Assembly (NCBI RefSeq): GCF_900156675.1
Contig: NZ_FTOH01000004.1
Coordinates: 1 to 64,000, forward strand
Direction of reading: 5' to 3'
Source of the DNA: Thalassolituus maritimus
GTDB lineage: Bacteria; Pseudomonadota; Gammaproteobacteria; Pseudomonadales; Oceanobacteraceae
Length of the DNA stretch: 64,000 nt
In this document: positions 55,445 through 64,000 of the stretch, piece after piece
Layout: every line of letters starts with the position of its first letter
Numbering within the stretch: position 1 is the stretch's first letter
The notes under the pieces: generated by a model
What the model saw: only the letters and a program-made list of their open reading frames with translations
What the model was told of the DNA's origin: nothing
Database searches by the model: none
Made by a program: the position numbers and the translations under genes

Positions 55445-56534
55445 CGTCTGATTCCTCCGTCGTCGAATCCGGATTTGTGTCCGGTTCCGTGTCTGTTTGT
55501 GTGTTTTGTTCCGTGCTCTGTTCTGAACCTGAGCCGTTTTCAGTTTCAGGCTGCTCAGCTTCGGACTGCTGAGTTTCAGACTTCAGAGCTTCTGATGTTG
55601 ATGCCTCCGGCTGCTGAATGTCGCCCTGAATGATCTCTTCAGTGTCATCGTAGTCATCCAGTACATCTTCTGAGCTGGTATCCTCTGGCACATCAATCAG
55701 CGCAGACTCACCGGAAGCGTCGTCCGGATAGCCGTCTGACGCCGTCAGTAACTTACTCGCCAGTGCGACGATTGTTTGCTGAAGACTTTCACTGACTGAA
55801 TACTCAACAAGAGTATTTTCACTTTCAACACGGCACTCACCCGCATTCAGCGTCTTATCGACGAGCAGTTTATTCGCTACAGAATGCGATGCCAGTAATT
55901 CAGAGTCGGCTTCTGAAACGTAAACCTTTGCCAGAGTCTCACCCGATGGCAACGCCGCAATGGCCTTGTCGACAAACTGCGCGATGCTGTCGGCCCCAGA
56001 ATTCAATTCGTGCTCAAGCACCTGTTCGGCGAGCCGGGTAAGAAGCATCAGCATGACTTCCGGCAGTTCGGCCTCGCGCTCTTTTAATGCTGCGGTCAGC
56101 GTTGCATTAATCTGACGCAGGCGCTGCGCCTCGTCAGTAACTTCCTGACTGCCCAGTGCTTTGCCTTCCTGAAAGCCCGCAGTCGAACCTTCTTTTTTAC
56201 CAGCATCAAAGCCTTTAGCCTGACCATCCGCCTGTCCTTCGGCGAAACCAGCATCGTAGCCGTCTTTATGGCCCTGCTGACGTCCTTCAACCAGGCCCTG
56301 CTCTAAACCCGCGTTGTAGGCTTCCCGGCGAATCGCTTCCAGTTCTTCGGCGGTCGGGAAATTAGGTGGGGAGTCGTCGTCGGCAGATTCTGCATCCACC
56401 TTCTCTGCGTCCGGATCAGGCTCTCGCTCAACAGTGTGAACCGGTGGTTCAGTCCAGAAAGGGAGTCGCCACGGGCGCGCCTCTTCCGCACTTTCAGCGG
56501 GAATTGGCGCGTCACGTTTCTTTAGTTCGGTCAT
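55419..56534 (-). CDS. fliH: flagellar assembly protein FliH with long acidic tail
   Basis: Regulator of FliI that tethers it to the C-ring. The N-terminal part has the family GxxxG repeats ([20 protein letters not shown] and on to about residue 135), followed by the conserved FliH domain (about 145-265). The protein then continues for about 105 residues of acidic, Ser/Thr/Gln/Glu-rich sequence with no predicted fold. At 371 aa it is about 100 residues longer than Pseudomonas FliH. The tail is read in frame into the overlap with fliI, so it is a real part of the gene. Confidence 0.92.
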   Translation of the reverse strand: MTELKKRDAPIPAESAEEARPWRLPFWTEPPVHTVEREPDPDAEKVDAESADDDSPPNFPTAEELEAIRREAYNAGLEQGLVEGRQQGHKDGYDAGFAEGQADGQAKGFDAGKKEGSTAGFQEGKALGSQEVTDEAQRLRQINATLTAALKEREAELPEVMLMLLTRLAEQVLEHELNSGADSIAQFVDKAIAALPSGETLAKVYVSEADSELLASHSVANKLLVDKTLNAGECRVESENTLVEYSVSESLQQTIVALASKLLTASDGYPDDASGESALIDVPEDTSSEDVLDDYDDTEEIIQGDIQQPEASTSEALKSETQQSEAEQPETENGSGSEQSTEQNTQTDTEPDTNPDSTTEESDDDSEQPLA

Positions 56535-56537
56535 GGG

Positions 56538-57569
56538 TTACACCATGGCCTCACCACCACCACCCAGCATAATTTCACCGGCATCCGCCAGACGACGGGC
56601 AATGGTAAGAATCTCTTTCTGAGCGCCTTCAACGTCACTGAGTTTAACCGGCCCTTTCGCATCCAGGTCATCACGCAACAGCTCGGCAGCACGCTTCGAC
56701 ATGTTCTTGAAAATCTTTTCCTGGACGCCCGGATCGGCCCCTTTCAATGCCAGCACCAGAAGATCGGTTGACACTTCACGCAGCAGCGTCTGAATACCCC
56801 GATCATCAACGTCAACGAGGTTATCGAAGACAAACATAAGGTCTTCGATCTGAGTACCCAGGTCTTCGTCGACTTCTTTGATCTGCTCAAGCAGTTCAGA
56901 AGCAATCGTGCTGTCCACGAAGTTAACAATGCTGGCAGCACATTTGATACCACCCATAGTCGTGGTCTGCGTGCCTGCTTTGCCAGAAAACTGGCGTTCG
57001 AGAATATCGTTGAGTTCCTGCAATGCGGCTGGCTGAACAGCCTCAAGCGAAGCAACACGCATGATGATGTCGAGGACAACTTTCTCATCAAACAGAGACA
57101 GCACTTCCGCCGACTGGTCAGCGTCCAGATACGACACAACAATGGCCTGAATCTGAGGGTGCTCGTGGCGGATCAGGTCGGCTACCTGACGCGGTTCCAT
57201 CCACTTCAATGAATCCAGACCTGTGGTGTTACCGCCAAGGAGAATCCGGTCAATAAGCGCACCCGCTTTATCCTGACCCAGAGCCTGAGTCAGCATATTA
57301 CGAATGTAATCGTCAGCGCCAAGGCCCATACCGGTCTGACCGCTGACGGCATCAAGAAACTCTGACACCACACCTTCGACCTGAGTCTGATTCACACTGG
57401 TCAGAGTGGCCATGGCCGAGCCCACGCGCTGAACTTCTTTCGGGCCCATGTGTTTGAGGATTTCAGCAGCGTCTTTCTCACCGAGAGACATCAGCAGAAT
57501 CGCAGCACGTTCGGTGCGGTTCAGGTTGGCTAGTGCATTGCCCGCTTCGGGCATCGTATTATCCGGCAT
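56538..57569 (-). CDS. fliG: flagellar motor switch protein FliG
   Basis: Rotor protein in contact with the stator. 343 aa: N-terminal FliF-binding domain (LNRTERAAILLMSLGEKDAA), middle domain with KWMEPRQVADLIRHEHPQ (EHPQ motif near residue 137), and the charged torque helix near residues 290-310 (VQEKIFKNMSKRAAELLRDD). ATG overlaps the end of fliF by 11 bp. Confidence 0.96.
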   Translation of the reverse strand: MPDNTMPEAGNALANLNRTERAAILLMSLGEKDAAEILKHMGPKEVQRVGSAMATLTSVNQTQVEGVVSEFLDAVSGQTGMGLGADDYIRNMLTQALGQDKAGALIDRILLGGNTTGLDSLKWMEPRQVADLIRHEHPQIQAIVVSYLDADQSAEVLSLFDEKVVLDIIMRVASLEAVQPAALQELNDILERQFSGKAGTQTTTMGGIKCAASIVNFVDSTIASELLEQIKEVDEDLGTQIEDLMFVFDNLVDVDDRGIQTLLREVSTDLLVLALKGADPGVQEKIFKNMSKRAAELLRDDLDAKGPVKLSDVEGAQKEILTIARRLADAGEIMLGGGGEAMV

Positions 57570-59298
57570 CGCTATTTACCCACTGAATAACTACCTGAGC
57601 GACCCGGGCCGGATCTTCTGCGATCAGCCCTTTCAAGGCATCCAGCTGACGCTCATAACTTTCTGACGCACCGGGCAGTAGATATTCATCCATACCTGCC
57701 AGTGTCACCTTATCATCATCCAGACCGGCCTCAGCATCTTCAAGCTCATCGAGCAGTAAGTCACTTTCTTCCCGACCTTTATTGGTAATGCTCTTAATAG
57801 TAGGACGGATTACGCCGAATATGAGGATCAGAACAAACAATCCCGCCAGCACCTGTTTTACCAGTTCCCAGAACCAGGGCTGAGTCCAGATATCAGGCTC
57901 ACCCAGCGTCAGTGAGTCGTCACCCATAAATGGAGAGTTGATAACGTTCACGCTGTCACCACGTGCCGCATTAAAACCCACTGCATCTTTTACGAGCGTT
58001 TCGAGACGTTGCAGGTCATCCACGGTCCATGGCTGACTCGTAGTATTACCATCCGCATCAAGCACTGCCTTGTCATTGATGACGACCGCAACGGTCAGAC
58101 GACGGATATCACCGACTGAGTGCTGGCGGTAACTCAGTGTACGGTCGACCTCATAATTACGGGTCGCTTCTGAGCGACGCTTACCTGCCGCTCCCGCACC
58201 ACCGGCACCTGTGCCAATGGCCTCTTCCGGAGCGGCAGCTTCTGGCGGTGGCTGATTAGAAAGCGCACCAGGAATACCGCCACCGGCCTCTGACATGTTC
58301 TCTTCATCAATGACCTGCTCACTACGCAGCGCAATCAAATCAGGATTAAAGAGTTCTGAGCTTTCTTCTCTGATCGTAAAGTCGATGTCTGCCGACACTT
58401 CCGCTTTATAGTTCGCAGAACCCAGCACCGGCTGAAGAATATTATTCACCGCGTCAGAAATAGACGACTCAACTTTTTCGCGATATTCCAGCTGGCGGGC
58501 TGCCAGCATTTCTTCCGTGTCATCTTCGATTTTCGACAGCAGATTGCCATGCTGATCAACCACTGACACATCAGCCCGGTCCATTTCACTGACGCTGGTC
58601 GCGACCAGATTCACAACGGCCTCAACCTGATCTTTACTCAGATTGCTGCCCGGGTATAACTCTACGAATACCGATGCGCGCGGCTTGCGTTGATCACGAA
58701 CAAACACCGACTGACGGGGAATCGCCAGATGAACACGCGCATTGCGCACCGATTTAACACTGGCAACCGTGCGTGCAAGTTCGCCTTCCAGACCGCGGCG
58801 ATAGCGTGCGTTTTCAATAAACTGACTGGTACCGAGCGCGCTGTCCTGCTCAAGCACTTCCAGCCCGACGGTTTTATCATCGATCAGGCTGGCCGCAGCG
58901 AGTTTCATCCGTGCCTGGTGCACATCCCCCGCTTCGACCATCAGAACCTGGGTCGTCGGATCAATCTGAAAAGGAATTCCTTCACGATTCAGGATCTCGA
59001 CAATGTCCTGTGCATTGTGATCCTGCATACGATGAATCAGAGGCTTGTAGGTGGGTTCTCCCGACCAGATCATGACCGCGATGCCAATGGCGACGACCAG
59101 TGCGATACCACCAATCGCCATCACCTGACGCGTCATAGGCAGGCTGCTGAATCCAGCGAGCAGAGGATGTCCGGATGTCGGAGTACTATTCTCGCTTAAG
59201 CCTTCGGCACCAGTATTCGTGCTGCTTGCCTGAGGTTTCTGAGCGTTTGCGTTAGCGCCATCAGCGCCGGCGCCTGCTTGTGCGGGTACGTTTTCCAT
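57559..59298 (-). CDS. fliF: flagellar MS-ring protein FliF
   Basis: Forms the MS ring in the inner membrane. 579 aa: helix near residue 60-80 (QVMAIGGIALVVAIGIAVMI), periplasmic ring-building motifs, a Gly/Ala-rich insert near residue 350, second helix near 465-485 (QVLAGLFVLILIFGVI), and a cytoplasmic C-terminus with LKGLIAEDPARVAQVVIQWV that binds FliG. Confidence 0.96.
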   Translation of the reverse strand: MENVPAQAGAGADGANANAQKPQASSTNTGAEGLSENSTPTSGHPLLAGFSSLPMTRQVMAIGGIALVVAIGIAVMIWSGEPTYKPLIHRMQDHNAQDIVEILNREGIPFQIDPTTQVLMVEAGDVHQARMKLAAASLIDDKTVGLEVLEQDSALGTSQFIENARYRRGLEGELARTVASVKSVRNARVHLAIPRQSVFVRDQRKPRASVFVELYPGSNLSKDQVEAVVNLVATSVSEMDRADVSVVDQHGNLLSKIEDDTEEMLAARQLEYREKVESSISDAVNNILQPVLGSANYKAEVSADIDFTIREESSELFNPDLIALRSEQVIDEENMSEAGGGIPGALSNQPPPEAAAPEEAIGTGAGGAGAAGKRRSEATRNYEVDRTLSYRQHSVGDIRRLTVAVVINDKAVLDADGNTTSQPWTVDDLQRLETLVKDAVGFNAARGDSVNVINSPFMGDDSLTLGEPDIWTQPWFWELVKQVLAGLFVLILIFGVIRPTIKSITNKGREESDLLLDELEDAEAGLDDDKVTLAGMDEYLLPGASESYERQLDALKGLIAEDPARVAQVVIQWVNSDAG

Positions 59299-59309
59299 AG
59301 CTCAGCTCG

Positions 59310-59720
59310 TTATACAGGCATGTTCATAATGTCTTTATAGGCCTCAACAAGTTTATTACGAACCTGTGTCATCGCCTGAAAAGAAACGCTGGATTTCTGC
59401 AGAGCAATCATGACCTCCGGAAGGTCAATCGAAGGGTCGCCCTGCTCAAACCGTGTCGCCAGTTGCGCTGCGGTCTGTTGATTTTCGTTTACGTTATCGA
59501 TGGCATTTTTAAACATCGACTGAAAATCAGGAATCGTATTATCGCCACTGATTTCATTAACGCTGGATGCTTGCTCGGCTTGCTTTGAGATCCGTGCAAC
59601 GGCGTCCATTTCAGTATTTGGTCGCACTCCCTGGCTGGCCATTTCATTCTGCGAACGCAACTGATCTTTTACCTGTCGCATCTGCATCAGAACTGAACTT
59701 ACATCAACACGATCAACCAT
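59310..59720 (-). CDS. fliE: flagellar hook-basal body protein FliE
   Basis: Joins the MS ring to the rod. 136 aa; the C-terminal part is typical ([40 protein letters not shown] and [18 protein letters not shown]). The N-terminus is about 25 residues longer than in E. coli. First gene of the fliEFGHIJ run, behind a sigma-54 site. Confidence 0.95.
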   Translation of the reverse strand: MVDRVDVSSVLMQMRQVKDQLRSQNEMASQGVRPNTEMDAVARISKQAEQASSVNEISGDNTIPDFQSMFKNAIDNVNENQQTAAQLATRFEQGDPSIDLPEVMIALQKSSVSFQAMTQVRNKLVEAYKDIMNMPV

Positions 59721-59801
59721 TTTCTACACCCTCTTCTGCAACGCACCGGCAACTTATTTTTGACACTTTTTCTGTATTTTTCCGATGTATTCTTTGACGT
59801 T

Positions 59802-59816
59802 GCAATCCCCTTGCCA
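59802..59816 (-). promoter_or_regulatory. sigma-54 promoter of fliE
   Basis: On the minus strand TGGCAA-GGGGA-TTGC differs from the -24/-12 consensus at one base. It lies ten bases after the fleR stop and 82 bp upstream of fliE, where Pseudomonas has a FleR-dependent promoter. Confidence 0.75.
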
Positions 59817-59825
59817 GCTTCGCCC

Positions 59826-61196
59826 TTAAGACGCTGCTAACACCATAGATTCAACATCAACACCCTCATCTCTTAAACGCGCCACCTTGTAGCGCAGTGT
59901 GCGGGGGCTGATGCCCAGCCGTTCAGCGGCTTCTTTTCTGCTGGGCTCTTCTTTCAGTGCACGAACGATTAATTCAACCTCACGGGTACGCAAATCAGAA
60001 CCTAACTCGCCTTCATCCTGCGCGACATCAGCCGCATCCACGGAAACCGGTGCCGGGACCTGACGATGCTTTGGCACCGGAGTCAGAATAAAGTCATTAG
60101 CGTTCAGCTGATTTCCCGTCTGCATAATCAGTGCACGCTGGACTGTGTTATCCAGCTCGCGGACATTGCCTGGCCAGCTATGCGTTACCAACTTACGCTC
60201 TGCATCGGCATGCAACGATGGTGCTGGACGTTTCATCTTGTCAGCATGATGAGCCAACAACCGGCGTGCTAACGGCAAAATATCATCACGGCGCTCCCGT
60301 AGTGGCAGCCACTGCAGGGGGAATACGGTGAGGCGATAGTAAAGATCTTCCCTGAAGTTACCCTCAGCCACATAGTCCGCCAGTTCACGGTTTGTTGTGG
60401 CAATGATACGCACATCAAGATCAATGGTTTTCTTGCCGCCGAGACGCTCCACCTGACGCTCCTGCAACACACGCAGCAGTTTCGCCTGAAGGCCCATGTC
60501 CATTTCAGTAATTTCATCAAGCAGAATGGTGCCACCATCCGCCTGTTCAAACTTGCCCGGCATCGCACTGTAGGCGCCGGTAAATGCGCCCTTTTCGTAG
60601 CCGAACAACATGGCTTCAAGCATATTTTCCGGAATCGCCGCGCAGTTCAGCGCGATGAACGGGCCACTTTTTCTTGGGGAATTCTGGTGAATATAACGGG
60701 CAAGAACTTCTTTACCTGTGCCGCTCTCACCACTGATAAGAACCGTAGAATCTGTTGCCGCGACACGCATGGCCATCTGAAATAACTGCTGCGACGCAAA
60801 AGATTCACACACAGGTTGGTCTTTGTCTGATACCTGAGCTTCTCCTTGCGTGTAAGGCTTTAACAGAGCCTCAAGTTCACGCAGCTCGAAGGGCTTCATC
60901 AGGTAATCATCAGCGCCTTTCTGCATCGCCTGAACCGCCTGAGAAACATCGCCATAGGCAGTCATCAAAAGAACGGGTAGCCATGGGTGCTGCTGTTTCA
61001 CATGGTTAAGCAACTCAAGACCGTCCATGCCTGGCATATTAATATCCGACAGAACAACGTCGAAATTATGGTGATTCAGCAAAGCCACAGCCTCGATGCC
61101 GTTCGGAGCTTCCTTGACGTCATACCCTTTCATTTTCAGGGTATCTACAACTGCTTCACGTAGAGTCGGATCATCTTCAACAACGAGTAAGCGCAT
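59826..61196 (-). CDS. fleR: sigma-54-dependent flagellar response regulator FleR
   Basis: NtrC-type activator of basal body and hook genes, 456 aa: receiver domain (VVEDDPTLREAVVDTLK, phospho-acceptor in VVLSDINMPGMDG), AAA+ domain with [17 protein letters not shown] near residue 155, the sigma-54 contact loop EKGAFTGA, and a C-terminal Fis-type HTH (SRKEAAERLGISPRTLRYKV). ATG 61196 has AGAGGA upstream; longer starts lie in the fleS end. Paired with fleS. Confidence 0.95.
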   Translation of the reverse strand: MRLLVVEDDPTLREAVVDTLKMKGYDVKEAPNGIEAVALLNHHNFDVVLSDINMPGMDGLELLNHVKQQHPWLPVLLMTAYGDVSQAVQAMQKGADDYLMKPFELRELEALLKPYTQGEAQVSDKDQPVCESFASQQLFQMAMRVAATDSTVLISGESGTGKEVLARYIHQNSPRKSGPFIALNCAAIPENMLEAMLFGYEKGAFTGAYSAMPGKFEQADGGTILLDEITEMDMGLQAKLLRVLQERQVERLGGKKTIDLDVRIIATTNRELADYVAEGNFREDLYYRLTVFPLQWLPLRERRDDILPLARRLLAHHADKMKRPAPSLHADAERKLVTHSWPGNVRELDNTVQRALIMQTGNQLNANDFILTPVPKHRQVPAPVSVDAADVAQDEGELGSDLRTREVELIVRALKEEPSRKEAAERLGISPRTLRYKVARLRDEGVDVESMVLAAS

Positions 61197-61224
61197 AATA
61201 ATTCCTCTTAGATACCTGTTTGAA

Positions 61225-62424
61225 TTAACCGCGTGCGAGCGGTAGGTACATTTCTGCAGACACCCCACCCAGTGGGCTGTCGGTTAATCTGAAATCACCG
61301 TGATGAGCACGAACAACCGCCTGCACAACAGCAAGGCCAAGCCCGGTACCGTTGCTTTTCGTCGTGAAGAAAGGCTCCATCATGCGATTTTTCTTGTCAT
61401 CGGGAAGGCCCGGACCGTTGTCCATGACGGCGATACACAGCCTGCCATGCTCGTCACGGCGGGCGACTAATTTGATCTCGATAGGATGCTCACAGGACTC
61501 AAGGGCGTTGTTAATCAGGTTCATTACGGCGCTGATTAAAGAGTCCCGATTACACATAAGGGAAGCTTCCCCTACTTGATTCTCAAGCGTGCAGACAGCG
61601 CCGCTCTGGGCGACAGCAACCTCCATCGCCGAAGCAATACCATCCAACAGGGACGTCACTTTCACATCATCGTTTAATGGCGCCTCGCCACGGGCAAAAA
61701 TCAACATATCGCGCACCTGGCTTTCCAGGTGATGAAGTCGCTCCTGCAACTTACCGGCAAAGCGAATACGATGTTCTTCAGCGAGATCTTCGGAATTAAG
61801 ATGACCCGCGTAGAGTGTCGCCGCAGCCAGCGGTGTACGAATCTGATGCGCCAGAGACGCAACCATTTTTCCCATGGCGGACAAGCGCTCGTGCTGAGCC
61901 AGTTGGGACTGCAACGCGCGGGTTTCAGTCAGATCAGTTAAAAGAATCAGCTGCCCACGCTCATTGGTCATGGCTGCGGTGCGCAGACTGACACGACGAC
62001 CATCCACCAGTGAAATCTCATGACCATCATCACGGCGCGGTTTGAAACAACGCTTAATCACGTTGCGCCAGCGCTGGCCAAGCAAGGTGCCAGCACCCGA
62101 AGCCGCTAATAAAAGGTCTTCGGCGGCTGGGTTACTCTGAATAATGACGCCATTTTCATCCAGCAGCAGAACACCTGCAGGTAACATCTGCAGCAGGCTT
62201 TCCAGACGATCGGCCAGGCGTTCTTTTTCGCCCAGCTCCTGCATCCTTTGAGCAGATACTGTCGCCAGCTCACCACTGAGTTGCTCGACCTTATTTTCAA
62301 GAAAGGCGTAGGAGTCTGTCAGCTGCTGCGACATTTCATTGAACATGTTAAATGCGCGCTTTAGCTCGCTGGGGTCCAGCGGCTGCTGATCGTCAGGAAC
62401 TGAACTTAATGCCACACTCGCCAT
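61225..62424 (-). CDS. fleS: flagellar sensor kinase FleS
   Basis: Cytoplasmic kinase for FleR, 399 aa with no membrane helix: N-terminal coiled coil, PAS domain (GVLLLDENGVIIQSNPAAED near residue 90), HisKA with VASLAHQIRTPLAAATLY carrying the phosphorylated His near 200, and HATPase with LINNALESCEHP and GTGLGLAVVQAVVRAH. ATG 62424 has GAGG five bases upstream. It follows a consensus sigma-54 promoter. Confidence 0.93.
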   Translation of the reverse strand: MASVALSSVPDDQQPLDPSELKRAFNMFNEMSQQLTDSYAFLENKVEQLSGELATVSAQRMQELGEKERLADRLESLLQMLPAGVLLLDENGVIIQSNPAAEDLLLAASGAGTLLGQRWRNVIKRCFKPRRDDGHEISLVDGRRVSLRTAAMTNERGQLILLTDLTETRALQSQLAQHERLSAMGKMVASLAHQIRTPLAAATLYAGHLNSEDLAEEHRIRFAGKLQERLHHLESQVRDMLIFARGEAPLNDDVKVTSLLDGIASAMEVAVAQSGAVCTLENQVGEASLMCNRDSLISAVMNLINNALESCEHPIEIKLVARRDEHGRLCIAVMDNGPGLPDDKKNRMMEPFFTTKSNGTGLGLAVVQAVVRAHHGDFRLTDSPLGGVSAEMYLPLARG

Positions 62425-62481
62425 AAATACCTCACCAGAACACCACATTTGCGGCGGAAAAATGTCACTAGTAGGTATTGG

Positions 62482-62496
62482 GCAATTAGCGTGCCA
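62482..62496 (-). promoter_or_regulatory. sigma-54 promoter of fleSR
   Basis: On the minus strand TGGCAC-GCTAA-TTGC matches the -24/-12 consensus exactly, 57 bp upstream of the fleS start. In Pseudomonas this promoter is driven by FleQ, whose gene is next upstream. Confidence 0.88.
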
Positions 62497-62603
62497 GCAA
62501 TCGAAAATAGCTTTGAGGGTGGATAATTTAAGAAAGAGAGGTTACGAAAGTCAGGTGGGATTGCAGACAGCGGCCCGCAGACGCAGGCCGCTTTCTGGCC
62601 TGC

Positions 62604-64000
62604 TCAGGCCATGTCTTTTTCTTTACGGTTAATATTGTACTTACGCATTTTCTCCACCAGCGTAGTGCGGCGGATACTCAGTTTCTCGGCAGCGCGAGCA
62701 ACAACACCATTGGCATCATCGAGCGCCTGCTGAATCAGTGAGCACTCGAGATCGGAGAGATATTCCCGCAGATCCAGGCCGTTCACCGGCAGCAATGCTG
62801 GACTATCGACACCGGCCAGGCCTTCGTTCTGGGTAACATCTGCCACAACCGGCGGCGTGTACTGCTCATCGTCTTCATCAACATGACGAAATTTCTTCGG
62901 TAGTTCATTTACACCGATCACACCGTACGGATGCAGAATGGCAAGACGCTCTACGAGATTCGCAAGCTCACGAACATTGCCATGCCACTCGTGACGACAG
63001 AGCGACATAATTGCAGCCGAGTTAAAGCGGATGGAACCGCGCTTCTCATTCTCGAGGCGCGAAATAAGTTCGTTCAGAAGCAGGGGTAAATCTTCAACAC
63101 GTTCACGTAGCGAAGGCATATCGATTGGGAATACATTCAGACGGTAATACAAATCTTCCCGGAATGAGCCGTCCTCGATCATCTTCTCAAGATTCTTGTG
63201 CGTCGCTGCAATTACCCGCACATTCGCCTTAAGCGTTTTATTACTGCCAACACGCTCAAACGTGTGCTCCTGCAACACGCGCAGGATTTTTACCTGCATA
63301 TTGAGCGGCATGTCGCCGATCTCATCAAGGAAAAGCGTACCACCTTCGGCCAGCTCAAAACGTCCCGGACGACTATTGATTGCACCAGTAAACGCACCTT
63401 TCTCATGACCGAACAGCTCACTCTCAAGCAGCTCAGCCGGGATAGCACCACAATTAACAGGCACAAAGGGTTTGTTACGGCGGTGTGAGTGGTAATGCAG
63501 ATTACGGGCGACCACTTCCTTACCTGTGCCGCTTTCACCCTGAATCATAACGCTGACGTCTTTATCAGCCACCTGCATAATCAGCTCGCGTACGTGCTGA
63601 ATCTGACGACTGGTGCCGACAAGGCTACGGAAAAGCTGAACTTCGCGTCGCTCACCACGACTGCGATTGTGCGTATATTGCTCGCGGAACACCTGACAGC
63701 GATGAAGACTATCCAGCATTTTGTTGTAACTTGGTGGCATTGCCAGGCTGGCCAGGACACAGCGACGAACGTTTTCTGATAATTCGTCGACCTGAACCTG
63801 ACTACCAACAAAAAGGAACGGCAGGCCTTTGTCCCACGCGAGCATCGCCTCGACCGTCTTCTCCAATGGCTGACCCTCGCAGTCGCCCAGCATCACGGCA
63901 CTGATCTCAGTGCTCTCTTCAATACTGGCATCTGCAACTTTGCGCCAGTCTGACGAGCCCGCCACGATAACTTCTTCGCCCAGGAAATCGAGAATCACCT
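62604..64000 (-). CDS. fleQ: flagellar master regulator FleQ (5' end beyond window)
   Basis: Sigma-54-dependent master activator of flagellar genes and c-di-GMP responder. 465 codons are in the window and the frame runs off the right edge; about 25-30 N-terminal residues are missing by comparison with Pseudomonas FleQ. Seen are the FleQ receiver-like domain (lacking a classic phospho-site), AAA+ with [37 protein letters not shown], and the C-terminal HTH ([20 protein letters not shown]). A GTG at 63998 is in frame but is not the true start. Confidence 0.96.
   Translation of the reverse strand, partial: VILDFLGEEVIVAGSSDWRKVADASIEESTEISAVMLGDCEGQPLEKTVEAMLAWDKGLPFLFVGSQVQVDELSENVRRCVLASLAMPPSYNKMLDSLHRCQVFREQYTHNRSRGERREVQLFRSLVGTSRQIQHVRELIMQVADKDVSVMIQGESGTGKEVVARNLHYHSHRRNKPFVPVNCGAIPAELLESELFGHEKGAFTGAINSRPGRFELAEGGTLFLDEIGDMPLNMQVKILRVLQEHTFERVGSNKTLKANVRVIAATHKNLEKMIEDGSFREDLYYRLNVFPIDMPSLRERVEDLPLLLNELISRLENEKRGSIRFNSAAIMSLCRHEWHGNVRELANLVERLAILHPYGVIGVNELPKKFRHVDEDDEQYTPPVVADVTQNEGLAGVDSPALLPVNGLDLREYLSDLECSLIQQALDDANGVVARAAEKLSIRRTTLVEKMRKYNINRKEKDMA

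Noticed and set aside
55043-55633. Plus-strand frames opposite fliI/fliH
   Set aside because: Pro/Arg/His-rich shadows of two secure, overlapping genes.
1-64000. CRISPR arrays, insertion sequences, prophage or tRNA genes
   Set aside because: No regularly spaced repeats, transposase or phage-type proteins, or tRNA-like cloverleaf sequences were noticed; gene content is syntenic core chromosome.

Overview
The window reads as chromosomal DNA of a polarly flagellated marine-type gammaproteobacterium. Protein matches fall between Pseudomonas (FleQ/FleS/FleR, FleN, FlhF, HptB/HsbR/HsbA, ParC/ParP) and the enteric/Oceanospirillales side (MaoP/HdfR, RimK, NrdAB, RstA). A member of Oceanospirillaceae or a relative is my best guess; genus and species cannot be fixed from the sequence alone. 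I see no tRNA, insertion sequence, prophage or CRISPR array.

Left part (1-22 kb), housekeeping genes in short operons. Bases 1-520 hold the promoter and leader region of an rRNA operon that runs leftwards out of the window: four tandem minus-strand promoters, each with a 16-bp spacer, followed by a boxA-like element. Divergent from it are queC-queE (queuosine/7-deazaguanine pathway). Next come a quinone-oxidoreductase-like gene with an HdfR-like LysR regulator; the divergent, partly overlapping maoP-rimB-rimK group; argD-argF; a membrane diguanylate cyclase; glpK divergent from metR; an RstA/RstB-like two-component system whose kinase seems to start at an ATT codon and which is followed by a structured, terminator-ended RNA; nrdA-nrdB with a long YfaE-like ferredoxin, preceded by a DnaA box and an NrdR-box-like pair; bcp; an AraC regulator; and small membrane or secreted proteins (Mpo1-like, MAPEG, two unknowns).

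Right part (22-64 kb), one continuous minus-strand flagellar and chemotaxis region. In transcription order: fleQ (5' end beyond the window), fleS-fleR, fliEFGHIJ, an inserted signalling block, fliK, fliLMNOPQR, flhB, flhA, flhF, fleN, fliA, cheY, cheZ, cheA, cheB, parC, a small unknown gene, parP, cheW and a DUF2802 gene. Sigma-54-type -24/-12 sites precede fleS, fliE, fliK and fliL, with weaker ones before flhA and cheW. This fits a FleQ-sigma54, FleSR, FliA cascade. FlhF/FleN (number and place of flagella) and ParC/ParP (polar chemoreceptor arrays) indicate a polar flagellum.

The most unusual part is 42.5-53.6 kb, between fliJ and fliK. It carries a complete second chemotaxis set (STAS-cheY2-cheA2-cheW2-receptor-cheR-cheD-cheB2) joined to an HsbA-HsbR-HptB-like switch (STAS, response regulator/PP2C phosphatase/kinase-fold fusion, Hpt). 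The receptor is soluble, has four PAS domains in two duplicated pairs, and ends in a CheR-binding-type pentapeptide. The gene order matches the P. aeruginosa che2 cluster as I recall it, but here it sits inside the flagellar export-apparatus operon. It would place two chemotaxis phosphorelays and a partner-switching module under flagellar gene control.
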